Shown here: positions 1 to 8,540 of the stretch, piece by piece | How the letters are laid out: every line of letters starts with the position of its first letter | Position numbering within the stretch: the first letter of the stretch is position 1 | Assembly: GCA_963838375.1 (NCBI GenBank) | Contig: CAWIQY010000007.1 | Coordinates: 142,386-206,385, forward strand | DNA length: 64,000 nt | Source of the DNA: DVED01 sp963838375 | Lineage (GTDB): Bacteria; Cyanobacteriota; Cyanobacteriia; Cyanobacteriales; Geitlerinemataceae | Reading direction: 5' to 3' | Program-made: the position numbers and the translations under genes | Notes under the pieces: model-generated | The model's database searches: none | What the model was told of the DNA's origin: nothing | What the model saw: the letters and a program-made list of their open reading frames with translations, nothing else

Positions 1-113
1 AAATCATTCGCAACGAAACCACTTGGCAAACCGTTCGTGAATACATTCTCAACAATCCGATCGCCTGGGAATTGGAACCCAAACATCGCCAACAATATCA
101 TCCCAACCCGTAG
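1..113 (+). CDS. C-terminal end of a REP-associated (Y1/IS200-like) transposase, partial
   Basis: An open frame enters at the left edge (first full codon at base 3) and ends with TAG at 111-113. The 36 visible residues include TTWQTVREYILNNPIAWELE. This matches the conserved tail of REP-associated tyrosine transposases (RAYTs), which typically end with an E-Y-I-x-N-N-P-x-x-W motif. The catalytic HUH and Tyr residues would lie outside the window, so activity cannot be judged. A GC-rich tandem repeat follows directly. Family assignment rests on this short motif only. Confidence 0.6.
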   Translation, partial: IIRNETTWQTVREYILNNPIAWELEPKHRQQYHPNP

Positions 114-120
114 TAGCAAA

Positions 121-190
121 ACCGGGGCGGGCACGGGGGCAGGGCGGGCACGGGGGCAGGAGGGCGGGCACGGGGGCACCGCCCCTACAG
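121..190. repeat. GC-rich tandem repeat after the transposase fragment
   Basis: About three imperfect copies of a roughly 16-20 base unit reading GGCGGGCACGGGGGCA, followed by CCGCCCCTACAGG. The final GGGGCACCGCCCCTAC can fold on itself. It lies between the transposase stop and the 3' end of the LysR gene. It resembles dispersed GC-rich intergenic repeats of cyanobacteria. No coding role is apparent. Confidence 0.7.
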
Positions 191-202
191 GATGAAACAA
201 AT

Positions 203-1123
203 TCACTCGATCGACGCGGCATTAATCCCCTGACGAACTAACTGATAAAATGTCTGAATCGGGGGAATTTCCAAACGATCGTGAGTTGTCACCAAGACCA
301 CTTGGCGAGTGAGTGCGGGAACCATGTCCGATTCTGGGGAGATGGCACGAATCGTCAAAGTCGAGTCGTTTCGTGCTTCTAATAATGCAGAATGGGGTAG
401 AATTGTAATCAAATTTCCTTGGCGAACCACACCGCGAAACGCATCTAAAGTATTCAATTCCAAAACAGCATTTAAGGTTTTTCCTTGTTTGGCAAACACG
501 TCTTGAACCAAGCGTTGCATCCCGTAGCCATCTTTAAAAACAACGTGGTTGTAGCGGATCAACTCCCAAGTCGGCACGAGATCGTACTGACTCAAGGGAT
601 GATCCGATGCCATCAACACTTCGATCGGTTCGTCGTAGAGCACTTCGATCGCCATATCCGAACTGGTATCCAGGAGGGGATTGTGCATGACGATGGCGAT
701 ATCCACCAATCCATCGCGCAACACTTTCAACGCTCGATCGCTACCCAAGGAGGTGACGCGCAATTGCACCTCTGGATACATTTGCGAAAATTTCTGTAAA
801 ATTGGGGGTAAATAATGGGCGCAAACGGAATGAATCGCCGCCACACAGAGTTCCGACTGTTTTCCTTGAGCTAACTCCGACAGTTCCCGAACCGCAGTTT
901 CCCACTCCCGACAGATGCGGCTGGCATGAGGCAACAGCCGATCGCCGCCTAGAGTCAGTTTAGCGCGATCGGTACGATGGAACAAACGCAAGCCAACTCT
1001 CGCCTCCAACCCTTGAATTTGGCGGCTGATGGTGGATTGGGTGACGCCACACAACCTTGCGGCTTTTTGAAAGCTGCCGGTTTCTGCCACAGCGAGAAAG
1101 GCTTGCAATTGCTCTAAACGCAC
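203..1123 (-). CDS. ntcB: LysR-type transcriptional regulator, NtcB-like
   Basis: A 306-residue LysR-family activator. The N-terminal winged helix-turn-helix (residues 1-60) contains the motifs QAFLAVAETGSFQKAAR and GVTQSTISRQIQ. The effector domain occupies about 90-300. The start MRLEQLQAFLAVAETGSF and the internal LRVTSLGSDRALKVL and FKDGYGMQRL segments closely resemble, from memory, NtcB, the cyanobacterial activator of nitrate-assimilation genes. NtcB works with NtcA and responds to nitrite. No nitrate-assimilation gene is adjacent here, so the name rests on sequence resemblance alone. The gene is monocistronic on the minus strand, about 110 bp downstream of the hybrid kinase stop. A different LysR paralogue is the main alternative. 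Confidence 0.8.
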   Translation of the reverse strand: MRLEQLQAFLAVAETGSFQKAARLCGVTQSTISRQIQGLEARVGLRLFHRTDRAKLTLGGDRLLPHASRICREWETAVRELSELAQGKQSELCVAAIHSVCAHYLPPILQKFSQMYPEVQLRVTSLGSDRALKVLRDGLVDIAIVMHNPLLDTSSDMAIEVLYDEPIEVLMASDHPLSQYDLVPTWELIRYNHVVFKDGYGMQRLVQDVFAKQGKTLNAVLELNTLDAFRGVVRQGNLITILPHSALLEARNDSTLTIRAISPESDMVPALTRQVVLVTTHDRLEIPPIQTFYQLVRQGINAASIE

Positions 1124-1232
1124 CTAAGAGTAGCCTGGATTACAAGGAATATGCTGACTGTAGCGAGTTTGGGTCGTGTATTCGGTAGATATTGATACAA
1201 TCTGAGGGTTTTTCTTCAAAACTTCGCTAATG

Positions 1233-4073
1233 CTAACCGATCGATTGCGAAACACGATTGCAGCAATCCTGTAGCACATTTTGTAGTGTTTTGAGTTGGA
1301 AGGATCGCGCCAGGTATTGTAAACGATCGCAAAAAGGACGATATTGACTATCTCGATCGGCAATTTCAGTTAACTGGCTTTGCAATCTCTGAATGCTACC
1401 TTTTAGTGCCAAATTGTATAATATTTCGAGGGTGTCTGGGGGAGGTAACATTTGCTCGCTTGTCATAGAACTCAATTCGTTTATGTCACGATCGCACTTA
1501 GATGAAGTTCCGGGACTTTCTTGATAAATCCATTGAAGATCGAGTAATTCTTGTAGCCGATCGAGTAAGATATCGAACTCAACCGGTTTAGGCACAAACG
1601 CATTTGCTCCTGCGTCTAAACTTCGGGATTTATTTTCTTCAGAGACACTGGCTGAAGAAAGAATGATTGGGATTTCTTGGAACTCAGGAAAGGTGCGTAA
1701 ATATTGCACCAATTCTAAGCCATTCATTTCTGGAATTCTTAAATCACAAATAATTAGATCGGGTCTATTTCTTTTCACTCGCTCGATCGCTTCTATTCCA
1801 GTGCTAGCTTCAATCATTTTGAATCCTAAAGGAATCAATAGATCGACGATCGTCGATCTATTCTCTGGAACATCATCTACAATCAAGATTGAGGGACATC
1901 TATCTTTAATCCCAATAATTGTTTTTTGAAAGTCCGATCGTCTTTTTGAAGACATTTCTTCTGCAACGGGTAGTTCGAGATCGAACCAAAATGTACTCCC
2001 TATTTTCGGCTGACTCTTTACGTTTAGTTTACTATTCATTAACAAAATAATTTTTTGAGAAATTGCCAAGCCTAATCCTGTTCCTTCGATGTGTTTGGCA
2101 CGATTTCCAACTTGTTCAAAAGGAAGAAAAATTTTATCCAAAATGTTAGGGTCAATTCCTATTCCCGTATCTCTAATTTCGACCCGAATCTTGCAGCCGA
2201 TTATTTTTTTTCGATCGTCAATTGTTTTGTCTAAAACTTTGACTTCAAAAGTGATACGACCTTTTTCTGTAAATTTTATAGCATTTCCCAATAAATTTAA
2301 AATCACTTGACGTAATCTTTTTTCATCGGCGATCGCTATTTCAGGAAGCTGCGAGTCAAAGATGCATAATACCGTTAAGTCTTTCAGTTCTGCTCGAATT
2401 CTGCACATTTCTGTAATGCTTTCAAAGCATCGCCGCAAATGAAAAGGATGACAATAAATTTCCATTTTCCGAGCTTCGATCTTGGAGAAATCTAAAACTT
2501 CGTTAATCAGAGTCAGAAGATGAGAACCGCATTGGTAAATAATATCTAAACGATCTCGTTCGGTTTCAGATAAAGTTGACGATCGTTGAAGGATTTGCGT
2601 ATAGCCTAAAATTCCATTTAAAGGTGTTCTGAGTTCGTGACTCATGTTAGACAAAAACTCGCTTTTCGCTTGATTTGCTTGTTCCGCCGCTTGTTTAGCT
2701 TGTTTGAGTTTTGTTTCCGATTTTCGCAGAGCCAATTCAGTTTGAAGCCGTTCTTCAATTTCTTGATTCAATTCTTCGTTCAAATTGAGAAGCTGGCGAC
2801 TTTGAATTTGAAATTCGTGAAAGTGAGCGGAAATTCGAGATGCCATTTGATTAAAAGCGATCGTTAATTGTCCTACTTCATCCGAAGAAAAAATAGGAGA
2901 TCGAGCGTTCAAGTTCCCTGCGGCAAATTCACGCGCAGTTTGTGTCAAATAGCGAATCGGTCGAGTAATTGCAATGCCTAGCAAAATTACCAAAAATACA
3001 TCAGAACCCAATGCTAATATCGACACTATTCCTTGCATGAATAGATTTTCCCTTAGCAAAGTATTTAAAGAAACTTCTGGTGTTCCTCGGACTAAAACAG
3101 CGATCGTATCTCCATTAAAGTTTCTAATAGATTTAGCCGCAACAGTATAAGTGAGATCGCGCATCTTTATTCTTTGAGTCACCGGATCTGAATGATTTAC
3201 GGCGGCTTTTAAAATAGATGTATCTGACAAAGCATAGTCAATTTCAAGACTCTCTGATTCATCTTCAAATTTTTCATTCTCGTTAGAATTGGATTTTTTA
3301 TAAATCGATGTCGCCAAGCTGAAGTCCTGGCTTTGAGGATGATAAGTATAAACAGCACTGTAACCTTCGCCTAACGAGTCTACCGTGGGTTGGACAATCG
3401 CCACTTTACCATTAGCAATATCTCCAGAGACTAAAACGGCGATCGCTTCTTTGGTTCGAGGATCTTTAACTGGCGTGAACGTATATCGAACTAATATATC
3501 TTTCTTTAGATTTGGCGTTGAGACTTGAGTGTTTTCTATCGCAAATTGTTCTGTAAATATCGATTCTGAGGTTTTGATTTGTCGATCGCTTTCCAGGGTT
3601 TTAGAAACCAAGTTGTTCGGGTCAAATACTTCTCCTTCTCGATCGGGCTTTGCACTAGCTATGACTTTCAAGTCTTTCCCGACAAGCATTGCATATTCAA
3701 TTTTTCGAGCGCGGGTTTCATTGCTTAAAATTTGCTCGACTTCTTCTTTGAATTTTGTGTCGAGAGGTTGTAATGAATCATGAGCTTTCGCCGCTTGAAT
3801 AATGGCAGTATTGTCTGATTGTCCCCGAAAACCAAACCCCATTTGATCGAGTTTGATGTTGTAAGATATCTGTGCAACAGCGAGTTCTGACTTAGCTTGG
3901 TTAATTAACTGGCTTCGCCCACCCGTAATCATTAAATAAGAACCAAATCCGACGAGTCCCAGAATTGAAATTAATTCCGAAGCCAACAACCCAACAATTT
4001 GTTTGCGCCGAACAGAAAGATTGTAAAACCATTGAAAAGAGACAAACTTAGCTTTTCGCTCTGGAAGCACCAC
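1233..4073 (-). CDS. Membrane hybrid sensor histidine kinase with response-regulator domain
   Basis: 946 residues. A first membrane segment (about 27-49) is followed by a periplasmic sensor region of about 300 residues (double-Cache-like by size) and a second membrane segment near 350-371. A HAMP domain follows (about 372-420; TRPIRYLTQTAREFAAGNL). The HisKA dimerisation domain has the phospho-acceptor in NMSHELRTPLNG, and the HATPase domain shows N box (NLLGNAIKFTEKG), DTGIGID and GTGLGLAIS. A C-terminal receiver has the acceptor Asp in IICDLRIPEMNG and conserved Lys in FVPKP. About 100 further residues of unknown role follow. All catalytic motifs are intact, so it should autophosphorylate and pass phosphate internally. 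The output and ligand are unknown. No separate response regulator lies next to it. Confidence 0.9.
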   Translation of the reverse strand: MVLPERKAKFVSFQWFYNLSVRRKQIVGLLASELISILGLVGFGSYLMITGGRSQLINQAKSELAVAQISYNIKLDQMGFGFRGQSDNTAIIQAAKAHDSLQPLDTKFKEEVEQILSNETRARKIEYAMLVGKDLKVIASAKPDREGEVFDPNNLVSKTLESDRQIKTSESIFTEQFAIENTQVSTPNLKKDILVRYTFTPVKDPRTKEAIAVLVSGDIANGKVAIVQPTVDSLGEGYSAVYTYHPQSQDFSLATSIYKKSNSNENEKFEDESESLEIDYALSDTSILKAAVNHSDPVTQRIKMRDLTYTVAAKSIRNFNGDTIAVLVRGTPEVSLNTLLRENLFMQGIVSILALGSDVFLVILLGIAITRPIRYLTQTAREFAAGNLNARSPIFSSDEVGQLTIAFNQMASRISAHFHEFQIQSRQLLNLNEELNQEIEERLQTELALRKSETKLKQAKQAAEQANQAKSEFLSNMSHELRTPLNGILGYTQILQRSSTLSETERDRLDIIYQCGSHLLTLINEVLDFSKIEARKMEIYCHPFHLRRCFESITEMCRIRAELKDLTVLCIFDSQLPEIAIADEKRLRQVILNLLGNAIKFTEKGRITFEVKVLDKTIDDRKKIIGCKIRVEIRDTGIGIDPNILDKIFLPFEQVGNRAKHIEGTGLGLAISQKIILLMNSKLNVKSQPKIGSTFWFDLELPVAEEMSSKRRSDFQKTIIGIKDRCPSILIVDDVPENRSTIVDLLIPLGFKMIEASTGIEAIERVKRNRPDLIICDLRIPEMNGLELVQYLRTFPEFQEIPIILSSASVSEENKSRSLDAGANAFVPKPVEFDILLDRLQELLDLQWIYQESPGTSSKCDRDINELSSMTSEQMLPPPDTLEILYNLALKGSIQRLQSQLTEIADRDSQYRPFCDRLQYLARSFQLKTLQNVLQDCCNRVSQSIG

Positions 4074-4841
4074 AATATTTGATAGTTGGGATAAAAATTG
4101 TTTACTTTTCGTTTGAGTTTGGGGTAGAGTCTTTTCTGTTTTGATGAGATTTTCTCCTCAGTTTAAACAACTGGAAATAGAAGACCTTTTTCAACTTAAA
4201 GATAGTTCGAGTTGGGGTTCGTTATTTCCGCAAAACTCGGGAGTTTGGAAATTATCCAACCGGCGTCTGCTCTAACTCCTCTGCATAAGAGTTCAACAAA
4301 TTATAAAATACTAGTGATAAGACAATATCCGATCGTCATAATCGGAGAAACAAGCCACGAAGCTGGGTTAGATTGCATCGAGTATCGAGCGTGACGATCG
4401 AGCGGTAGACAAACTTGAGCAGCGAGTTCATCAAATCGTGACATTCGAGTCACGATCTGCACATTTAGTTCAGTGTATCAAATAGTCTTGAATTGAAGCG
4501 TAACCGTGGATACACTTATATTGCCAAATGCGCTTCAAAAATCCGAGTTGGTATCAGAATTTGCTCGAGGGGATGCAAACCGCTAAAGATCCCATCAACC
4601 CCTGGTACAATAACTCTAGTCGATCGGATAGGATGCCGCACACCCAGGAAAACAGAACAGGCAGTTCAGTCTTCTTCAGTACGGTGGGATATGCCGACAC
4701 AGGCTTCTGGTCTAGTCCAGAAAACTGTACCCGGGTCAGCGTCATCGTCGAACCAAGAATCCCAGATGTACCATGCCGTAGCAGTGCCAAGATATAATAG
4801 TCTGTTCTGATAACAGTCTGCCCTGGACTCCACGAACTGAT
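4074..4841. other. Gene-poor stretch between the kinase and moeB
   Basis: 768 bases between divergent genes, expected to hold the promoters of both. The only candidate gene is an 89-codon frame at 4528-4797 on the plus strand, beginning MRFKNPSWYQNLLEGMQ. Its first 25 residues look protein-like, but the rest has skewed composition and I recognise no family. The frame ends about 45 bases before moeB. I do not call it a gene. No clear terminator or operator was seen. Confidence 0.4.
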
Positions 4842-6014
4842 ATGCTCAACCCCAATCTGGATGACATCCAGCTTACCAAAGAAGAATACTCCCGCTACTC
4901 CCGCCATCTCATTTTGCCCGAAGTGGGATTAGACGGACAGAAGCGCCTGAAAGCCGCCAAAGTTCTGTGTATCGGAACCGGAGGACTCGGTTCGCCGTTG
5001 CTGCTGTATCTAGCGGCAGCCGGAGTCGGCACTCTCGGCATTGTCGATTTTGATATTGTGGACAGTTCCAACCTGCAACGCCAGGTGATTCACGGAACCT
5101 CTTGGGTAGACAAACCCAAAATCGAATCGGCGAAAAATCGGATTTTAGAAATCAATCCCGCTTGCCAAGTCAATCTGTACGAAACTCAGTTCAGGTCTGA
5201 CAATGCGCTGGAGATTGTCGAACCTTACGATATTGTCGTCGATGGAACCGATAATTTCCCCACTCGGTATCTGGTGAACGATGCCTGCGTGTTGCTGAAC
5301 AAACCCAACGTTTATGGTTCCATTTTCCGGTTTGAGGGTCAAGCAACTGTCTTTAACTACGAAGGCGGTCCCAACTACCGGGATCTCTATCCCGAACCCC
5401 CCCCACCGGGAATGGTTCCCTCCTGCGCGGAAGGCGGCGTTTTGGGCGTTTTGTGTGGCATTATCGGCACGATTCAAGCCACGGAAGTGGTGAAGATTAT
5501 TTTGGGAGAGGGCAACACGCTCAGCGGTCGCTTGCTCTTGTACAATGCTTTAGAGATGAAGTTCCGGGAACTGAAATTGCGACCCAATCCAGAACGCCCG
5601 GTGATTGAAAAGCTGATTGACTACGAACAGTTCTGCGGTATTCCTCAAGCCAAAGCCGAGGAGGAGAAACGGAAAATGGATATCCCCGAAATGACGGTTG
5701 CCGAACTCAAGCAATTGATGGATGGCGGCAAGAAAGATTTTGTTCTGTTGGATGTGCGCAATCCGAATGAGTATGAGATTGCCAAGATTGACGGTTCGGT
5801 GTTGGTTCCCCTGCCGGATATCGAACGCGGTGAAGGTGTGGAGAAAGTGAAGGAATTGATGAATGGCGATCGTCTGATCGTTCATTGTAAGTCCGGAATG
5901 CGATCGGCGAAAGCCCTATCGATTCTCAAAGAAGCGGGGATTGAAGGGACGAACGTTAAAGGTGGCATTCTGGCTTGGAGTCAGGAAATCGATTCGTCGA
6001 TTCCCACGTATTAA
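4842..6014 (+). CDS. moeB: MoeZ/MoeB-type adenylyltransferase with C-terminal rhodanese domain
   Basis: 390 residues. The N-terminal ThiF/E1-like domain (about 15-270) has the nucleotide-binding loop GTGGLGSPLL and the segment YRDLYPEPPPPGMVPSCAEG. The C-terminal rhodanese domain (about 285-388) has active-site Cys349 in HCKSGMRS. Such proteins adenylate the C-terminus of ubiquitin-like sulfur carriers (MoaD, ThiS, CysO) and transfer persulfide sulfur to make thiocarboxylates for molybdopterin, thiamin or cysteine synthesis. The CxxC zinc pair of E. coli MoeB is missing, and the PNYRDLYPEPPPPG segment is as in mycobacterial MoeZ. No molybdopterin or thiamin genes are adjacent, so the preferred carrier is unknown. 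Confidence 0.92.
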   Translation: MLNPNLDDIQLTKEEYSRYSRHLILPEVGLDGQKRLKAAKVLCIGTGGLGSPLLLYLAAAGVGTLGIVDFDIVDSSNLQRQVIHGTSWVDKPKIESAKNRILEINPACQVNLYETQFRSDNALEIVEPYDIVVDGTDNFPTRYLVNDACVLLNKPNVYGSIFRFEGQATVFNYEGGPNYRDLYPEPPPPGMVPSCAEGGVLGVLCGIIGTIQATEVVKIILGEGNTLSGRLLLYNALEMKFRELKLRPNPERPVIEKLIDYEQFCGIPQAKAEEEKRKMDIPEMTVAELKQLMDGGKKDFVLLDVRNPNEYEIAKIDGSVLVPLPDIERGEGVEKVKELMNGDRLIVHCKSGMRSAKALSILKEAGIEGTNVKGGILAWSQEIDSSIPTY

Positions 6015-6040
6015 TCATCCACATTTTTTCTATTTTTCTA

Positions 6041-6071
6041 GGGGTTTGGCAGTGTCAAACCCCGATTTTGT
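6041..6071. terminator. Terminator hairpin between convergent genes
   Basis: An 8-bp stem, GGGGTTTG (6041-6048) with CAAACCCC (6056-6063), has a 7-base loop and is followed by GATTTTGTT on the plus strand. It sits between the moeB stop (6014) and the RTX gene stop (6071) and can serve as a terminator for moeB. On the minus strand the hairpin is followed by TAGAAAAATAG rather than a T-run, so action in that direction is less certain. Confidence 0.6.
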
Positions 6072-6910
6072 TAAAACGCCACAAATGCCCCACTTAAATC
6101 AGCAGGTGCCACATTAAACACTGCGCCCAGTTCCTGAGGTCCGACACCGGGCGTATTCACTGAAATCAACGTTCCCGTGATGATGCCATCTCTGTTGGGA
6201 TCGACATCCACTCCAGCGGTTTGCTGCAACAGTTGTCGCACTAATGCCGGAGTTAACAAAGAGACAAATTCCGCCGGAACCAAACCACTGTTTGCGCTAA
6301 TCAGTTCCTGTAGAGGTATGCTTTGTTCGGTGAGGATCAGATCGGCTTCAGTAATTGTTCCGGTTAAGCCAATTCGATCGCCCCCCGCCCGATCGAAATC
6401 TAAGATCGCATCGGCTTCCGTACTACCCAACAAAGCAGTGTTGAGAACGAACAGATCGCTACCTGCATTCCCGGTTAGCAGGTCGGCACCGAGATCGCCA
6501 CTGAGAGTATCATCCCCCTCTCCCCCCACTAACAAATCCGTCTCCTGACCCCCGAACATCACATCGTTGCCCGAATCTCCAAACAGCAAATCTTGCCCTT
6601 TGTTCCCAAAGATCGCATCATTGCCATCTCCGCCTCGGATGACATCTTGGTCTTGACCGCCCGCCATGGTATCATCACCGCCATTCCCCGACATCGTGTC
6701 GTTTCCGGCATTGCCGAAGTAGATGCGGCTGCCGCCGTCGTCGTTGGCGGTATCGTTGCCTTGTAGGAGTGCTACCGCATCGAGACCGGAAGAATTACTC
6801 AAAATCAGAGCTTGATCTGGTGGAAGATTGGCATAGTTGAGGAAATCATCAGCCGGAGTCATCAGTCCGAAATCGAAGTCTGCTGCCGGAATTACACTGG
6901 AAAATGTCAC
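6071..6910 (-). CDS. RTX (haemolysin-type calcium-binding repeat) protein
   Basis: 279 residues, starting with GTG at 6910 behind a good GGAGG ribosome-binding site. Residues about 65-150 carry glycine- and aspartate-rich nonapeptides such as GNAGNDTMS, GGDGNDAIF and GGEGDDTLS, which form a calcium-binding parallel beta-roll. The following SDLFVLN...ADAILDFDRAGGDRIGL segment is the usual boundary of RTX repeats (M10-peptidase serralysin C-terminal type). The C-terminal 100 residues are of unknown function and have a DPNRDG calcium-loop-like motif. There is no N-terminal signal peptide, as expected for type I secretion. No transporter gene is adjacent. It lies just downstream of the TPS-CHAT pairs and may be another exported surface protein. 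Confidence 0.85.
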   Translation of the reverse strand: MTFSSVIPAADFDFGLMTPADDFLNYANLPPDQALILSNSSGLDAVALLQGNDTANDDGGSRIYFGNAGNDTMSGNGGDDTMAGGQDQDVIRGGDGNDAIFGNKGQDLLFGDSGNDVMFGGQETDLLVGGEGDDTLSGDLGADLLTGNAGSDLFVLNTALLGSTEADAILDFDRAGGDRIGLTGTITEADLILTEQSIPLQELISANSGLVPAEFVSLLTPALVRQLLQQTAGVDVDPNRDGIITGTLISVNTPGVGPQELGAVFNVAPADLSGAFVAF

Positions 6911-7052
6911 GAGAAACCTCCAAATTTTTCTAAAATCTCGAGCGCGATCGAATATTCAGCTTTGATGCGCCCCTAACCTAAACCTCTTAGTACCACTATG
7001 TCATTTGTTATTGGTTACTGGTTACTGGTTTACCAAGACTTAGTATTCGCCA

Positions 7053-8540
7053 TTACCAAGGACTCCCCACGATCGTAAATGCCGACCAGTAGTAAGGATG
7101 CGATAAATCTTGGTCTGGGACATTAGCCAGTTCTGGCGGTAAAGAAATCGTGTGGTGCGTACCCACAAGTTGAGCGTTTTCCAAACGCACTTGTCCGCTT
7201 AACATCGCTAGCTGAGCTTGCCGTAAGGCTTCCGCTTTACCGGCTGGGGAGTTGTTGTGCAGTTGTTGATAAAACTCGCTCATCAAACCCAAAGTACCTC
7301 GATCGCTCACATCCCACAAACTGGCAAGCGCTGTTTTTACACCCGCCTGAACAGCCAGACCAGCAAAACCCAACTCCGCCGTCTCGTCACCCAAGGCAGT
7401 GCGACAAGCACTCAGCACTAGCAATTCGACGGGAGGTTCGTGCCAATTGAGTTCCCGCAGTCGATCGATCCCCAGTTTTCCATTCCAAAGTTGAATATAA
7501 GAATTGCTCGGCGATCCCGGCAGAAACTCAGCGTGGGTTGCCAAGTGGATAATACTGTATGGATACTCGTTTCGGGCAGCTTTGAGGTTATCGAGGGTAA
7601 ACGCTGAGTTGAGAAAGATGTCGCCTGGCCAAACGCCCTGCATTGCCGGTTCGGTGGCTTTGGTCGAGTTAAGAACGATCGCTGACAGTTCCACAGGAAC
7701 GGCAGGTAGGGGCCCTTGGTCGGGAAATTCAGCCACTCCCATTGCCAGCACTCGAGCACGATCGAGCGATTGAGTGTTGGTGTCGGTGAGGTTGAGACTG
7801 GGAACCAGAGCCAGGCGGTATTTTTCAACTAAAAATTGCGATCCATCGTGTAACGCCGCAATTGGCAGCGCTCGCAATCCCGCATCAAAAGAGAACAACA
7901 GAGTATCGGCACCCATGCGTTCCAAATCGGCTTCTAGAGGAGCAATCAGCCACTGGTAGAGCTGTTGAGCATCAGCTAGGTAATTGTCGGTGTCCCGTTT
8001 GCGGGGACTGGTGACGTTGATTCTCAAACTGCGCAGAACTGGAATTAATCGATCGACAGAAGCCGCAGTGATGCTGTGGTAGATGGGAGAACCGGCAGGG
8101 GGAAGGGCTATCAGATCGATGCGATCGCGCCTAGAGAAGGCATAAACCGCCACTGCGGTCTGGCCCGTTCTCGCTTCTAGGGTTTGCAGTTGCCTTTGAA
8201 GTTGCGAGGTGGACGATAAACCCACACTAAAGTCCTGTCCGATATATGCTCCCAATTCTTGGGTATACAAGCCATCGATCAGTTCGATCGCGGTTTCCAC
8301 TTCTCCCAAATCCAGTCGTTCTGCAACGTCGGTACGAATGGCTTGGAAAATCTGTGTATTTTGGCTGGTCTGTTGGATCGCTTCTCTCTCCTCTTCTGGC
8401 AACGGTGTCGGTGTCGGTGTCGGTGTCGGTGTATTTTCTTCAGACTCTTCCATTAAGGGAGAGACATTTAAGATCGAGTCGTTGGACAACTTCTCTGTCG
8501 TATTAATTTCACTCGTATTAGTTTCGGGAGTGTGGTTCAA
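7053..8540 (-). CDS. CHAT-domain caspase-like protease, partner of the upstream TPS protein (pair 1)
   Basis: 495 residues from a TTG start at 8540 that overlaps the stop of the upstream gene (TTGA). Residues 1-50 are acidic and Ser/Thr/Pro-rich, with a (TP)n run encoded by a GGTGTC hexanucleotide repeat. The CHAT peptidase domain occupies about 190-495. The likely catalytic dyad is His336 in HLATHAEF and Cys379 in LVLSACRTALG, both intact. CHAT proteins are clan CD (caspase/separase-like) cysteine peptidases. The TTG codon may not be the true start. The same frame is free of stops upstream to about 9062, so the protein might be made as an extension of the TPS protein by frameshifting. It has no signal peptide of its own. 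A close paralogue lies at 12535-14499. Confidence 0.85.
   Translation of the reverse strand: MNHTPETNTSEINTTEKLSNDSILNVSPLMEESEENTPTPTPTPTPLPEEEREAIQQTSQNTQIFQAIRTDVAERLDLGEVETAIELIDGLYTQELGAYIGQDFSVGLSSTSQLQRQLQTLEARTGQTAVAVYAFSRRDRIDLIALPPAGSPIYHSITAASVDRLIPVLRSLRINVTSPRKRDTDNYLADAQQLYQWLIAPLEADLERMGADTLLFSFDAGLRALPIAALHDGSQFLVEKYRLALVPSLNLTDTNTQSLDRARVLAMGVAEFPDQGPLPAVPVELSAIVLNSTKATEPAMQGVWPGDIFLNSAFTLDNLKAARNEYPYSIIHLATHAEFLPGSPSNSYIQLWNGKLGIDRLRELNWHEPPVELLVLSACRTALGDETAELGFAGLAVQAGVKTALASLWDVSDRGTLGLMSEFYQQLHNNSPAGKAEALRQAQLAMLSGQVRLENAQLVGTHHTISLPPELANVPDQDLSHPYYWSAFTIVGSPW
8400..8435. repeat. GGTGTC hexanucleotide run in the CHAT gene
   Basis: About five tandem copies of GGTGTC read on the plus strand. 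On the minus strand they encode a Thr-Pro run near residue 40 of the CHAT protein. Being a 6-mer, copy-number changes keep the frame. Confidence 0.85.
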
